Source: Bartonella bovis 91-4
GTDB lineage: Bacteria > Pseudomonadota > Alphaproteobacteria > Rhizobiales > Rhizobiaceae
Reading direction: 5' to 3'
DNA: 64,000 nt
Assembly: GCF_000384965.1 (NCBI RefSeq)
Contig: NZ_CM001844.1
Location: 124,001 to 188,000, forward strand
The notes below the pieces were generated by a model that saw only the letters and a program-made list of their open reading frames with translations, did not search any database and was not told the DNA's origin. The position numbers and the translations under genes were made by a program. How positions within the stretch are numbered: the first letter of the stretch is position 1; every line of letters begins with the position of its first letter. Below are positions 19,218 through 29,337 of the stretch, piece by piece.

Positions 19218-21236
19218 ATGTTTGGAAGACTTACAGATCCTACGGCTGGTGCTTTTCATGCACTTACACATGAGCCAATTGTTCTTTATACATGTATTGC
19301 AATTTTTGTGATTGGTTTGGTTGCAGTTATTGCTTTAACGGTGCTTGGCTGGTGGGGAATTCTTTGGCGCAATTGGATTACGACAGTTGATCATAAGCGC
19401 ATTGGTATTATGTATATCATTCTCGGAATTATCATGCTTGTTCGTGGTTTTGCTGATGCTATTATGATGCGAACGCATCAGGCTATGGCACTTGGTAATG
19501 AAACGGCAGGTTATTTACCTCCTGAGCATTTTGATCAAATTTTTTCAGCTCATGGTGTTATTATGATTTTCTTCATGGCAACACCAATTTTATTTGGTAT
19601 TTTTAATTACCTTATACCTCTTCAAATCGGTGCTCGTGATGTCGCTTTTCCATTTGCAAATAATCTAGGATTTTGGATTACAGTTGCGGGGGCCGTGCTG
19701 CTCAATATATCTCTTGGTGTTGGCAATTTTGGTCGTGGTGGTTGGTTGATGTATCCACCTTTCTCAGAGTTACAAAATAGTCCAGATACAGGTGTCGATT
19801 ATTATTTGTGGTCACTTCAGCTTTCTGGTATCGCGACAACGATGGGGGCAATCAATTTTGTTGTAACTATTATTAAGATGCGTGCTCCCGGGATGACGTT
19901 GATGAAGATGCCTGTTTTTTGCTGGGGGGCTTTTGTTAGTAATATTCTTATTTTAGTTATTTATCCTGTTCTGGCTGTAGCGTTTGCATTATTGGCAGGT
20001 GACCGTTATTTGGGTATGAATTTTTTCACCAATGCAGCTGGTGGCAATCCAATGGTCTGGATTAATTATGTTTGGATTTTCGGTCACCCTGAAGTTTATG
20101 TTTTAGTCGTTCCTGCTTTTGGGATTATTTCTGAAATAGTACCCACCTTTTCTTCAAAACGCCTTTTTGGGTATAGCTCAATGGTTTGGGCTATTTTGGT
20201 TATTTTGATTCTTTCACTTATTGTTTGGGGGCACCATTTCTTTACAATGGGTGGTGGTGAAGCTGTTAATACTTTCTTTGGAGTTGCGACGATGGTTATT
20301 GCAATTCCAACGGGTGTTAAGGTCTTTAATTGGTTGCTCACCATGTATAAGGGGCGGATTCGCTTTGAGCCTCCTATGCTTTGGTGTATGGGGATGATGT
20401 TTACATTTGTTGGTGGTGGATTGACAGGTGTTTTAATGGCGATTGTGCCTGCTGATTGGCAATTTCATAATTCTCTATTTTTGGTGGGTCATTTTCACCA
20501 TACAATTATTGGGGGTGTTGTCTTTGCTTATTTGGGTGGGTTGGCTTTTTGGTTTCCAAAAGTTTTTGGCGTTAAACCAAACCGCATATTAGGTATTGCA
20601 TCTTTCTGGTGTTGGTTTATTGGTTTTTATGTTGCTTTCTTCCCAGTTTATATACTTGGTTTGATGGGGGCTACGCGTCGTCTCCAACATTATATCGAAC
20701 CTAGTTGGCAGCCAATGTTTATTATTGCTGCAGTGGGAGCTTTTATTATTCTTCTTGGTATCCTTTGTTTTGTACTGCAGGTTGTTTTGGCAATTTGGCA
20801 TGGTATCAAGCATAAAGGGCGCTTGCCAGTAACATCGAATGATCCTTGGGGTGATGCGCGTACGCTCGAATGGTTGGCTTCTTCTCCTCCTCCTTCTTAT
20901 AATTTTGCAATTATTCCAGAGGTGCAGGCTGAGGATGCTTATTGGGACATGAAGAAAAATGGTTATCAACGCCCAACGAGTGGATTTACAAAAATTCATA
21001 TGCCATCAAATACATCGGCTGGAATTGTTGCAGGTCTATTCTCATTAATTGTGGGGTTTGCGCTTGTCTGGCATATTTGGTGGCTTGTTGCGATTGGGAT
21101 AATTGGTTTTATTACAACGATCGTTTGTCATTCATTAATGGGCGATCACCATGGTTATTATATTCCAGCTGAAGAAGTGCAGAAAACGGAAGACGCCTTC
21201 ACAACTGCTCTTAAAGAACAAGGAGTAAAAGTATGA
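19218..21236 (+). CDS. cyoB: Cytochrome o ubiquinol oxidase subunit I
   Basis: The heme-copper catalytic subunit: 672 residues and about 15 membrane helices. Ligand motifs are visible: MRTHQAMALG (low-spin heme side), WIFGHPEVYVLVVPAFG (CuB histidine and cross-linked tyrosine) and VWGHHFFTMG (CuB histidine pair), then VGHFHHTIIGG for the hemes. It oxidises ubiquinol, reduces O2 to water and pumps protons. cyoC overlaps its stop by ATGA. Confidence 0.98.
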   Translation: MFGRLTDPTAGAFHALTHEPIVLYTCIAIFVIGLVAVIALTVLGWWGILWRNWITTVDHKRIGIMYIILGIIMLVRGFADAIMMRTHQAMALGNETAGYLPPEHFDQIFSAHGVIMIFFMATPILFGIFNYLIPLQIGARDVAFPFANNLGFWITVAGAVLLNISLGVGNFGRGGWLMYPPFSELQNSPDTGVDYYLWSLQLSGIATTMGAINFVVTIIKMRAPGMTLMKMPVFCWGAFVSNILILVIYPVLAVAFALLAGDRYLGMNFFTNAAGGNPMVWINYVWIFGHPEVYVLVVPAFGIISEIVPTFSSKRLFGYSSMVWAILVILILSLIVWGHHFFTMGGGEAVNTFFGVATMVIAIPTGVKVFNWLLTMYKGRIRFEPPMLWCMGMMFTFVGGGLTGVLMAIVPADWQFHNSLFLVGHFHHTIIGGVVFAYLGGLAFWFPKVFGVKPNRILGIASFWCWFIGFYVAFFPVYILGLMGATRRLQHYIEPSWQPMFIIAAVGAFIILLGILCFVLQVVLAIWHGIKHKGRLPVTSNDPWGDARTLEWLASSPPPSYNFAIIPEVQAEDAYWDMKKNGYQRPTSGFTKIHMPSNTSAGIVAGLFSLIVGFALVWHIWWLVAIGIIGFITTIVCHSLMGDHHGYYIPAEEVQKTEDAFTTALKEQGVKV

Positions 21237-21883
21237 GTGCGGTAACAATGGATAAGCATCATCACGACAATAGTTCGGTAATGATATTTGGATTTTGGAT
21301 TTATATCCTTTCGGACTTGATTGTGTTTGCGACGCTTTTTTCAAGTTTTGCTGTATTTTCTGCTTCTTATGGTGGAGGTAAAGCAGGTAGTGAGTTTATT
21401 GATTTAAACTTTGTGTTAGTTGAAACAGCTATTTTGTTGTTGTCATCAATTACTTATGGTTTTGTAATGGTACAGGTCCATAAGGGTAATTTAGCTGGCG
21501 TATGTTTATGGATGGCTATAACTTTTGTGCTTGGGTCTTGCTTTATTGGGATGGAAATTTATGAATTCCGTGAACTTTTGAGCGAAGTATACTATTATGA
21601 TGCTGGTGCTTATGCTGATGTTGATTTTGCAACCGGTACACAGCTTTTTGGGCGAGAGGTTCTATCTGCTTATTGGTCGGCGTTTTTTGCTTTGGTTGGT
21701 ACCCACGGCCTCCATGTAAGTGTTGGTCTACTTTGGATGATTGTGATGTTCTTGCACCTGCGTCGTAATGGTTTGGATCAGAATAACAAAACACGTTTAA
21801 CGTGCCTTTCAATTTTCTGGCATTTGCTTGATATTGTTTGGGTTGGTGTTTTTACTATGGTTTACTTATTAGGAGTACTGTAA
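21233..21883 (+). CDS. cyoC: Cytochrome o ubiquinol oxidase subunit III
   Basis: 216 residues with five predicted membrane helices and the subunit III segments IFGFWIYILSDLIVFATLF and GTHGLHVSVGLLWM. It stabilises the oxidase and supports sustained proton pumping. ATGA overlap with cyoB and TAATG overlap with cyoD indicate tight translational coupling in the operon. Confidence 0.96.
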   Translation: MSAVTMDKHHHDNSSVMIFGFWIYILSDLIVFATLFSSFAVFSASYGGGKAGSEFIDLNFVLVETAILLLSSITYGFVMVQVHKGNLAGVCLWMAITFVLGSCFIGMEIYEFRELLSEVYYYDAGAYADVDFATGTQLFGREVLSAYWSAFFALVGTHGLHVSVGLLWMIVMFLHLRRNGLDQNNKTRLTCLSIFWHLLDIVWVGVFTMVYLLGVL

Positions 21884-22404
21884 TGAGCATGCATGACAAA
21901 ACACATAATCCAAGTACTGGCTCTTATTTGGTTGGTTTTATTCTGGCTATTTTTTTTACTTTAGGTTCTTTTATTCCTGTGATGTATGGGCTGTTGGACA
22001 GCTGGGCAGTTAGTACAAAAGTTATTTATCTCATTGGTATGGCGCTGATCCAGATTGTCGTACAGATTGTTTTCTTTTTACACTTGAATTCTGGTCCAGA
22101 TGCTAAGTGGAATTGGATAACTCTGTGGTTTGCAGCTATGTGCGTTTTCATTATTATTGGGGGAACGTGGTGGGCTATTTCTCACTTGAATTATAATATG
22201 ATGGGTGGTTCAGGACGCATTGTTGTACCAGAAATATTAGAAATGAATGTAACTAAACCGGAATCAGCATCAGGTGAGCAAGAGCAAGAGGAGCCGGCAT
22301 CACTTCAAGAACAGAGGGAATTAGTACCAGAGGCACAAGAACCAGCATCAGGTGAAGAGCAGGAAGAACCGGCATCGGAAGATTCGCCATCTTTTAATGA
22401 CTAA
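21883..22404 (+). CDS. cyoD: Cytochrome o ubiquinol oxidase subunit IV with acidic repeat tail
   Basis: Residues 1-105 are a normal CyoD: three membrane helices, with SYLVGFILAIFFTLGSFIPV and QIVVQIVFFLHL. The start is the ATG overlapping the cyoC stop. From about residue 117 to 173 there is an unusual acidic extension rich in E, P, A, S and Q. It includes two copies of a repeat reading EPASGE(E)Q-EEPAS, roughly 25 residues apart. Typical CyoD proteins are about 110-130 residues, so this tail of some 50 residues is extra. Its function is unknown. Confidence 0.94.
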   Translation: MSMHDKTHNPSTGSYLVGFILAIFFTLGSFIPVMYGLLDSWAVSTKVIYLIGMALIQIVVQIVFFLHLNSGPDAKWNWITLWFAAMCVFIIIGGTWWAISHLNYNMMGGSGRIVVPEILEMNVTKPESASGEQEQEEPASLQEQRELVPEAQEPASGEEQEEPASEDSPSFND

Positions 22405-22413
22405 AGATTTTCA

Positions 22414-22463
22414 TTTAAGAGAAAAGAGAGCGATTCTTTAGTAACAGGAATCATTCTCTTAAA
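22414..22463. terminator. Imperfect inverted repeat between convergent cyoD and fabI
   Basis: Outer arms TTTAAGAGAA (22414-22423) and TTCTCTTAAA (22454-22463), with inner complementary GATTC/GAATC, lie between converging genes. A bidirectional terminator is plausible, but there is no good T-run on either side. Confidence 0.35.
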
Positions 22464-22551
22464 TAGCTTATAAGCTTAGATATTTTTGCAGGAATTTGTA
22501 GGAATTGCTAGAAATATAAGCTCTTCTACTTTTTTCTAATGTCTTAGACCA

Positions 22552-23370
22552 TTATTCTCCTTGAGATTCTTCACTTTGTTTTAGTTCTTCAAGTGTTGGC
22601 ATGGACATGATGTTGTATCCTGAATCAACATAGTGGATTTCTCCAGTAACACCTGATGATAAATCAGAAAGTAAATAAAGAGCAGATTTCCCAATTTCAT
22701 TAATGTTTACAGTACGACGGAGTGGTGCATTACGACGTTGGTATGAGAAGATTGCTCTTGCGGCTGCAATGCCGTTACCAGCTAAAGTTCGAACAGGACC
22801 GGCTGAAATTGCATTGACGCGGATATTTTGAGGACCAAAGTCTGCAGCTAAATAACGCACCATAGCCTCTAAGGCTGCTTTAGCGATGCCCATAATATTG
22901 TAGTTAGGAACAACTTGCTGTGAGGCTCCATAAGTGAGTGTTAAAAGTGTTCCACCATTGGGCATGAGCTTACCCGCGCGTTGAGCAATTTCCGTAAAAG
23001 AATAAGCTGAAATTACCATTGTGCGAGTAAAGTTCTCGCGGGTTGTAACATCAACATAACGCCCTTTTAATTGTGTTTTATCTGAATAACCAATGGCATG
23101 GACAACGAAATCAACCGATCCCCACTCTTTTTTTAAATATTCAAAAACTTGATCGACATTTTCAATTTTTTCAACATCACATTCAAGCAATAATTTACAG
23201 CCAAGTTTTTTTGCAAGTGGTTGAACGCGTTTTCCAAAGGCATCTCCTTGATAAGTCAATGCTAGTTCAGCTCCTTCTTCTGCTAATTGACATGCAATGC
23301 CCCAAGCAATTGAATGATCATTCGCAATGCCCATAATGAGACCACGCTTGCCCTCCATCAAACCTTTCAT
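22552..23370 (-). CDS. fabI: Enoyl-[acyl-carrier-protein] reductase (NADH)
   Basis: A short-chain dehydrogenase-like enoyl-ACP reductase of 272 residues. It has the FabI nucleotide motif GIANDHSIAWGIA (residues 14-26) and the catalytic pair Y157 and K164 in YNIMGIAK. It carries out the last step of each fatty acid elongation cycle. GGAG lies eight bases before the start. It is the third gene of fabA-fabB-fabI, 50 bp after fabB. Confidence 0.97.
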   Translation of the reverse strand: MKGLMEGKRGLIMGIANDHSIAWGIACQLAEEGAELALTYQGDAFGKRVQPLAKKLGCKLLLECDVEKIENVDQVFEYLKKEWGSVDFVVHAIGYSDKTQLKGRYVDVTTRENFTRTMVISAYSFTEIAQRAGKLMPNGGTLLTLTYGASQQVVPNYNIMGIAKAALEAMVRYLAADFGPQNIRVNAISAGPVRTLAGNGIAAARAIFSYQRRNAPLRRTVNINEIGKSALYLLSDLSSGVTGEIHYVDSGYNIMSMPTLEELKQSEESQGE

Positions 23371-23420
23371 ATTATTTCTCCGTAAGATCGTGCCATTGTC
23401 AATCAGTTAAGAATTATCAT

Positions 23421-24641
23421 TTATGTATAACGTTGGAAAACAAGCGTTGCATTGGTGCCTCCAAAACCGAATGTATTTGATAATACAGTATTTAATTCTT
23501 GATGATCACGGCGTTTACGGACAATCGGCATATCGGCAAAAGCGGGATCAAGTTCTTCAATATGAGCACTTTCACAAATAAAGTTATGATTCATCATTAA
23601 CAATGTATAGATTGCTTCTTGAACACCTGCTGCACCTAAAGAGTGGCCCGTTAAAGATTTTGTGGCAGAAATTGGCGGGCATTGATCACCTGCCCCAAAG
23701 ATTCGGCGAATTGCTTCTATTTCAGGGGGATCACCAATGGGTGTTGCTGTTGCATGAGGATTGATGTAATCAATTTTATTTTTTACAGTTGCAAGCGCCA
23801 TACGCATGCATCTTTCTGCTCCTTCACCGGATGGAGAAACCATATCATGCCCATCAGATGTAGCACCATAACCGACAATTTCACCATAAATTTTTGCGCT
23901 ACGTGCTTTAGCTACTTCTAACTCTTCAAGAACCAAAACACCAGCTCCACCAGCAATAACAAATCCATCGCGATTAATATCATAAGCACGTGAAGCTTTT
24001 TCTGGTGTATCATTATATTTACTAGACATAGCTCCCATGGCATCAAATAAAACAGATAACGTCCAATCTAAATCTTCACAACCTCCTGCAAAGATACGAT
24101 TCTGTTTGCCGTATTGTATCATCTCATAAGCATTGCCGATACAATGGTTGGATGTAGCGCAAGCTGAAGAAATCGAATAGTTCACTCCTTTAATTTTAAA
24201 GAAGGTTGCAAGAGTTGCTGCTGCCGTGGAACTCATTGCTTTGGGTACTACAAAAGGTCCAACGCGTTTTGGACCTTTCTGACGTGTAATATCGGCAGCT
24301 TCAACAATTGATCGAGTGGAAGGTCCTCCAGAACCCATAATAATACCAGTGTGCTCATTTGATACTTCATTGGGCTCTAAACCTGCATCGGCAATTGCTT
24401 GGTCCATAGCAATATGATTCCACGCTGTTCCATGACCGTGAAAACGCATGGCTCGTCGATCAACCAATTCTTCTATATTTACGTTTGGTTTAGCGTAAAC
24501 TCTGCTACGAAAGCCTAATTCAGCATATTCAGGTGCATAAGAAATTCCTGATTTTGCTTCACGCAAACTTGTTAAAACAGCTTGAAGTCCATTTCCAATC
24601 GAGGAGATAATTCCCATTCCGGTTACAACAACTCGACGCAT
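23421..24641 (-). CDS. fabB: Beta-ketoacyl-ACP synthase I
   Basis: A condensing enzyme of 406 residues with the Cys-His-His triad in [22 protein letters not shown] and [12 protein letters not shown]. With FabA it makes unsaturated fatty acids. The ATG at 24641 is chosen over an upstream in-frame GTG at 24647 because the perfect AAGGAGG (24653-24647) is five bases from the ATG and overlaps the GTG. It lies 52 bp downstream of fabA. Confidence 0.97.
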   Translation of the reverse strand: MRRVVVTGMGIISSIGNGLQAVLTSLREAKSGISYAPEYAELGFRSRVYAKPNVNIEELVDRRAMRFHGHGTAWNHIAMDQAIADAGLEPNEVSNEHTGIIMGSGGPSTRSIVEAADITRQKGPKRVGPFVVPKAMSSTAAATLATFFKIKGVNYSISSACATSNHCIGNAYEMIQYGKQNRIFAGGCEDLDWTLSVLFDAMGAMSSKYNDTPEKASRAYDINRDGFVIAGGAGVLVLEELEVAKARSAKIYGEIVGYGATSDGHDMVSPSGEGAERCMRMALATVKNKIDYINPHATATPIGDPPEIEAIRRIFGAGDQCPPISATKSLTGHSLGAAGVQEAIYTLLMMNHNFICESAHIEELDPAFADMPIVRKRRDHQELNTVLSNTFGFGGTNATLVFQRYT

Positions 24642-24693
24642 CCACACCTCCTTGGTTCATATAGAGCACAACATTTTTTCTGATGAAATAATG

Positions 24694-25203
24694 CTAATCT
24701 TCTTTAAATAAAGCAACGCGTAAATCATTGGCTTTGTAAATGGCTTTTCCATCTGCCTTCACTTCTCCATCTGCTATTCCTAAAACCAAATTCCCACGTC
24801 GAATACGTTTAAAATTGATTTCATATTCAAGCAGTTGAGTTTGTGGAGTAACCATGCCTGATAATTTTGTTTCGCCTGTCGATATAGCACGCCCTTTTCC
24901 TGGTTCACCTAACCAACCAAGAAAAAAACCTGTTAATTGCCATAATCCATCTAAACCGAGACATCCTGGCATGACAGGGTCACCGATGAAATGACAATCG
25001 AAAAACCATAGATCTGGAGTGATGTCAAATTCGGCACGAACTATCCCTTTATTATATTCACCACCAGTTTCATTAATTTGAGTGATTCGGTGAATCATCA
25101 ACATTGGTGGTGCAGGCAATTGCGCATTACCTTTACCAAACATTTCACCGCGAGCACAGCTCAGGAGCTCTTTATAAGTGTAGCGAGACTTTTGTTCAGT
25201 CAT
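24694..25203 (-). CDS. fabA: 3-hydroxydecanoyl-ACP dehydratase/isomerase
   Basis: 169 residues with the hot-dog fold and the catalytic histidine H71 and aspartate D85 in [19 protein letters not shown]. It dehydrates 3-hydroxydecanoyl-ACP and isomerises the product, opening the unsaturated fatty acid branch. It is the first gene of fabABI, divergent from irr across 274 bp. This arrangement is conserved in Rhizobiales. Confidence 0.97.
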   Translation of the reverse strand: MTEQKSRYTYKELLSCARGEMFGKGNAQLPAPPMLMIHRITQINETGGEYNKGIVRAEFDITPDLWFFDCHFIGDPVMPGCLGLDGLWQLTGFFLGWLGEPGKGRAISTGETKLSGMVTPQTQLLEYEINFKRIRRGNLVLGIADGEVKADGKAIYKANDLRVALFKED

Positions 25204-25477
25204 TGTTACTCCATTTATCTCCGTATATTTTATTGTGCTTTTTCAATTTATTTTTAAAGCAAATTTGAGGGAGAAGGAAACGATTTTATATGATATAAGG
25301 ACCTTTTTTATATATTTTTATATGAAAGGCTATTTTGGGTAAAATCAAAAGTTTATATTTTATCTTCCTCATTTTGCTGAATGTCAACCTTACTTGAATA
25401 TAAATGTAATGCAGTTTATATTGTGTCGATAAGCATAGACGATTTAGGGTTTATAAAAAACAGTCTGTGAGAGAGTT

Positions 25478-25903
25478 GTGAGTTGTTATTCCTTACCTGA
25501 ATTAGAAAAGCATTTACGTCAAAATGGTTTGCGGCCAACACGCCAACGATTGGAGCTTGCAAAAATGATTTTTTCTCAAGGTAATCGCCATATTGCAGCT
25601 GAAGAACTTTATGAAGAGGCGATTAAATCAAATGTGCCTGTATCTTTAGCGACAATTTATAATACACTTCATCAATTTACGGAAGCTGGTTTATTGCGAA
25701 TTATTGCTGTAGAAGGTTTAAAAACTTGGTTTGATACGAATACATCTGATCATTATCATTTCTATATTGAAGGTGAAAATCGTATTCTTGATATTCCTTG
25801 TAATTTAAAAGGGTCTCCTATCATTGAAAATTTGCCTCAACCGCCAGAGGGAATGGAAATTTCACATGTTGATTTAATTATTCGGTTAAAACCCAAAAAT
25901 TAG
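25478..25903 (+). CDS. irr: Iron response regulator Irr (Fur family)
   Basis: A Fur-family repressor/activator of 141 residues. A winged helix spans about residues 10-85 (GLRPTRQRLELAKMIF, VSLATIYNTLHQFTEAGLL), followed by the heme/metal-sensing part with DHYHFYIEGENR. The divergent fabA neighbour and the sequence identify Irr rather than Fur. It senses heme status and controls heme and iron genes in Rhizobiales. The start is a GTG with GAGAG upstream. The histidine cluster reads H-Y-H, where Bradyrhizobium Irr has consecutive histidines. The short N-terminal heme regulatory motif of Bradyrhizobium Irr is absent. Confidence 0.92.
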   Translation: MSCYSLPELEKHLRQNGLRPTRQRLELAKMIFSQGNRHIAAEELYEEAIKSNVPVSLATIYNTLHQFTEAGLLRIIAVEGLKTWFDTNTSDHYHFYIEGENRILDIPCNLKGSPIIENLPQPPEGMEISHVDLIIRLKPKN

Positions 25904-25964
25904 TTTAATATTAGGAGTTAAACAATTTTATACGTAAAAAATTAAATGCAGAAGCTGAAAATTA

Positions 25965-26522
25965 TTAATTTTTTATTTTTTCACCAGGATAAATCCCCCA
26001 TAATTGAGTTTGATGAAGCCACCCGCGAATGTTACGAATATCCAGTTCGCACCAATGCCCGTCACATTGACGAATGTTTCCGATAATATTAGGTTCTACT
26101 TCTGCTAAAACTTTTGCATTATCTGTTGGGGTTTGGCGTACTATAAGTCTTTTTGTTTTATCTTTTTGCCATGGAATAGTTATAGCAGTCCGTTTTCCCG
26201 ATAAAAGTGATTGGTAAACCCATCCTTCGTCACCTTCAGCATCACGAATTTTGCGCCATTGATCGTATTCTTGAATAATTTCAATAGGTAAACCCTGCTT
26301 TTGATAAGTAAAAGTAATAGGATAATTACTTCCTGGTCCCACGCGTACATTAACACGTGCAGGCTTAATTGAAGCAAATCGTGGAAGTGGTAAACCACTT
26401 GGGCCCAAATTTTGATTGGGTACTTGTGCGTACGATAAAACAAGAGAACTGAATAAGAATCCTCCTGTAATTAATATACATAATAGGAATGTTAAAAATC
26501 GAAACCAGGTAGAATTTTTCAC
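25965..26522 (-). CDS. Exported SH3 domain protein
   Basis: 185 residues with a signal peptide or anchor at about residues 8-33. Two bacterial SH3-type repeats follow: one at about 50-110 (ARVNVRVGPGSNYPITFTY ... DEGWVYQSLLSGKR) and one at about 120-175 (LIVRQTPTDNAKVLAEV ... GWLHQTQLWG). Such proteins usually bind peptidoglycan or act as structural modules in the periplasm; no catalytic domain is present. It converges with irr. Precise role unknown. Confidence 0.85.
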   Translation of the reverse strand: MKNSTWFRFLTFLLCILITGGFLFSSLVLSYAQVPNQNLGPSGLPLPRFASIKPARVNVRVGPGSNYPITFTYQKQGLPIEIIQEYDQWRKIRDAEGDEGWVYQSLLSGKRTAITIPWQKDKTKRLIVRQTPTDNAKVLAEVEPNIIGNIRQCDGHWCELDIRNIRGWLHQTQLWGIYPGEKIKN

Positions 26523-27091
26523 TTTTCAACCTTTTTTACGCTTTTTTGTATATTTGCAATTTAAGATTTGGAAAATAAATAGGTCCGAGAATTATTCAAG
26601 CTATAGCATACGTTTAATTAAAGAGGTCTAAACTAATTAGGCAATTATGAAAAATTTATGAAAAATACTAAAAAAATTTGAAAATATGGATATGCAATAA
26701 GTAAAGATTGCTCATAATATTAAAATAAAATTCTCTTCTCTTAATAGAGTAATATAGAAACGCACTTTTTGGCGCTTATTCAATTAAATGGACAATTTAT
26801 ACACATAATTAATAAAAGTCATTTTTACGACGTTTTGATGTTTATACAACAAGCTATCTTATGAAGGAAATATGTGCAAAATTATAAACGCAAATGTTTA
26901 GTTGATATACGCTAATGAAAAACCTTGTAATAGATGATGAGCTTTATATGTTTAAAAGTAAGGGTAGAATTCAATTCTGCATCAATGAGCATATGACAGT
27001 TAAATTATTGTTTTCTGCATAGGTGGTAATAATAATTGCATTGTTGTATTTTTTAACTCTTTTCATATAAAGAGAGTGTATATTATATTTT
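26523..27091. other. Gene-free spacer
   Basis: 569 bp, AT-rich, with stop codons in all frames. I see no gene, RNA or strong hairpin. It probably holds the promoter of the SH3 protein gene. Confidence 0.5.
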
Positions 27092-27946
27092 CTAGATTGG
27101 TCGACGTTTTGCTATAATATACTGATTTTTCTTAGCAAAATGCGTGAGAACTTCTTCTAATGGTTCGATCATAACATCCATAGATTTGCCATTTGCGTGA
27201 ATGATATTTTGATGATCGACCATAATAGCAACATGGCCTTTCCAAAAAATCAGGTCTCCCCGTTGAAGACTTTCATTATCTGTCAATTGTTTTCCTATAG
27301 TTTTACATTGCATATCTGTATCACGTAAAACCATCTGACCTGCCATCATCATGGAAAGCTGGACCAGTCCTGAGCAATCAATACCAAAACCACTAATACC
27401 ACCCCAAAGATAAGGTGTGCCGACAAGAGTTTGTGCGACTGTAACATAATCCTCATGGATATGTTCAATAGGCTTAAGGTGACAAGAAACAATAGCTTTT
27501 CCATTTTCAAGGATAGAATACATTATATTTCGTGTCTCAATTTCATCAACAACACTTACTTTGCTTCCTATGGATAAGGCACTTTCTGCGGGGCCACGTA
27601 AGTCAGCTTGTAAATATTGAAAGGTACGTGGCACTGAAACGATATGAGTTTGTTTTATAGTTGATGTACAAAGAATGCTTGTGTCAATATAACCCACATA
27701 GTTATCTTTGAGTGATTGCCCCCATGACATGGTTTCTCCTGGTTCAAAGATTAAAAGCTCTTCTCCAAAAAGACATTCAGTTTGCCTTTCGCTTTTTTGA
27801 CTTTTATCCTTAAATAAACCGGCAACCGCTGTATTAACGCGTTTTTTTTCTCCTTGAATAGGATATTGAGTTGTCATTTCTTTTGCAAGATGTTGATTTG
27901 TAGGATCATTTCTGAGTGGATATAATCGTGGATCTTTATGCATCAT
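27092..27946 (-). CDS. NlpC/P60 family cysteine peptidase
   Basis: The C-terminal domain (about residues 165-280) is NlpC/P60. The catalytic cysteine is C191 in GIDCSGLVQLSM, followed by H238 (KGHVAIMVD) and H250. The N-terminal part (about 55-155) looks like an SH3-type targeting region (YVGYID). Family members cut the D-Glu to diamino-acid bond in cell wall peptides. No signal peptide is evident, so cytoplasmic recycling is possible. It lies 5 bp after pepB, a pair that recurs in Rhizobiales. Confidence 0.9.
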   Translation of the reverse strand: MMHKDPRLYPLRNDPTNQHLAKEMTTQYPIQGEKKRVNTAVAGLFKDKSQKSERQTECLFGEELLIFEPGETMSWGQSLKDNYVGYIDTSILCTSTIKQTHIVSVPRTFQYLQADLRGPAESALSIGSKVSVVDEIETRNIMYSILENGKAIVSCHLKPIEHIHEDYVTVAQTLVGTPYLWGGISGFGIDCSGLVQLSMMMAGQMVLRDTDMQCKTIGKQLTDNESLQRGDLIFWKGHVAIMVDHQNIIHANGKSMDVMIEPLEEVLTHFAKKNQYIIAKRRPI

Positions 27947-27951
27947 CTATA

Positions 27952-29325
27952 TTAACTTTTGTTTTTGAAAAGATAATAAAGGGCACGAATAACTTGTGCA
28001 TTGCCACCAATAGGATAACCCGGTTTTTCTTTTGGTATCCACCCATAAAGATCAAAATGAGCAAAATGTTGGGCTTTTTCAACAAAAGAGTTTAAAAATA
28101 AAGCAGCAGTTATGGAGCCAGCGAAGTTATCTCCAGTTGTATTATTGAGATCAGCAATCGGTGATGATAATTTTTCCTTATAGGGTTGCCAAAGTGGCAT
28201 TTGCCAAAGAGGGTCATCAACACAGTTAGCAGCTTGAGAAATTTTTTGTGCCCATAATGAGTCATTGCAATAAAATGCAGGAAGATCTGGACCTAATGCT
28301 ATGCGAGCAGCTCCTGTTAAACTAGCCATACAAAGCATAAATTGAGGTTTGTTTTCATCACCATAAGTTAATGCATCGGCAAGAATAAGCCGACCTTCAG
28401 CATCTGTATTGCCAATTTCAATACTTAATCCTTTTCGACTTTTTAAGATATCACTTGGTCGAAAGGCATTAGCCGAAATAGCATTTTCAACGGCTGGAAT
28501 CAGAACCTGTAAACGGAAAGGTAATTGTGCATCCATAATAAGCTTAGCTAAGCCTAAGGCATGTGCACCACCACTCATATCTTTTTTCATTAGCAGCATG
28601 TTGCTGGCTGATTTAATGTCTAATCCTCCAGTATCAAAGGTCACGCCTTTACCAACTAATGTTATTTTAGGGTGATTTTCCTGCCCCCATTGTAATTCAA
28701 TAAGTCGTGGTGCAATGTTGCTTGCTCGCCCTACGGCATGAATCATTGGAAAGTTTTGTTTAAGGAGTTGATCTCCACAAATGCTTTTGACATGAGCATT
28801 ATAAGTTTGTCCTAGTTGGTGTGTTATGGTCTCCAAAGTATTAGGGTTCATATCATTGGCTGGAGTGTTGATGAGATCGCGGACAAAAAAGACAGTTTCA
28901 TAAATTCGTTTAAGTTCATCAAGATCAATTGTGTCATGAACATGAATCGATAATGATTTACAGGAAGGATTTTGGCGATAGCGGTTAAATTGATAACTTC
29001 CTAATGCTAATCCCAAATAAGTGTTTATTTCGTTTGCAGTTGATCCTTGTAGATGCCAATGTCCGGTAGAGAGATGTTTGGCGAGAAGTCCTGTGATAAA
29101 AGGTTCTTCACCATTACCGATTCCAAATAAAACTTTTTTTAATTGCCCTGTTTCATGAGGAACAAATAATATTTGTCCTGCTTTTCCGGTAAAGTTATTG
29201 ACTTTCATCCATTTGGTTGTGGATGTATCAAATGATAAATCAGCGCAATTTTTTTGGCGCACTAAAATAATAGGGCAACTATTGTCGGCACGTGTTGAAG
29301 TGAAATTAATTTGGTGTTGAAGCAT
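27952..29325 (-). CDS. Leucyl aminopeptidase family protein (M17)
   Basis: 457 residues. The M17 catalytic C-terminal domain contains GKGVTFDTGGLDIK, LMKKDMSGGAHALG and the family signature NTDAEGRLILADAL, which carry the two-metal site and catalytic residues. It releases N-terminal residues from peptides in the cytoplasm. It sits 12 bp after coaA and 5 bp before the NlpC/P60 gene. In an organism with reduced amino acid synthesis it may help use imported peptides (inference). The PepA/PepB subtype is not resolved. Confidence 0.94.
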   Translation of the reverse strand: MLQHQINFTSTRADNSCPIILVRQKNCADLSFDTSTTKWMKVNNFTGKAGQILFVPHETGQLKKVLFGIGNGEEPFITGLLAKHLSTGHWHLQGSTANEINTYLGLALGSYQFNRYRQNPSCKSLSIHVHDTIDLDELKRIYETVFFVRDLINTPANDMNPNTLETITHQLGQTYNAHVKSICGDQLLKQNFPMIHAVGRASNIAPRLIELQWGQENHPKITLVGKGVTFDTGGLDIKSASNMLLMKKDMSGGAHALGLAKLIMDAQLPFRLQVLIPAVENAISANAFRPSDILKSRKGLSIEIGNTDAEGRLILADALTYGDENKPQFMLCMASLTGAARIALGPDLPAFYCNDSLWAQKISQAANCVDDPLWQMPLWQPYKEKLSSPIADLNNTTGDNFAGSITAALFLNSFVEKAQHFAHFDLYGWIPKEKPGYPIGGNAQVIRALYYLFKNKS

Positions 29326-29337
29326 ATTTTTTGATCC

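Noticed and set aside
20589..20999. 136-codon open frame antisense to cyoB
   Set aside because: Lies fully inside a conserved membrane protein gene on the other strand; composition reflects the reverse of hydrophobic codons; no start site or family resemblance.
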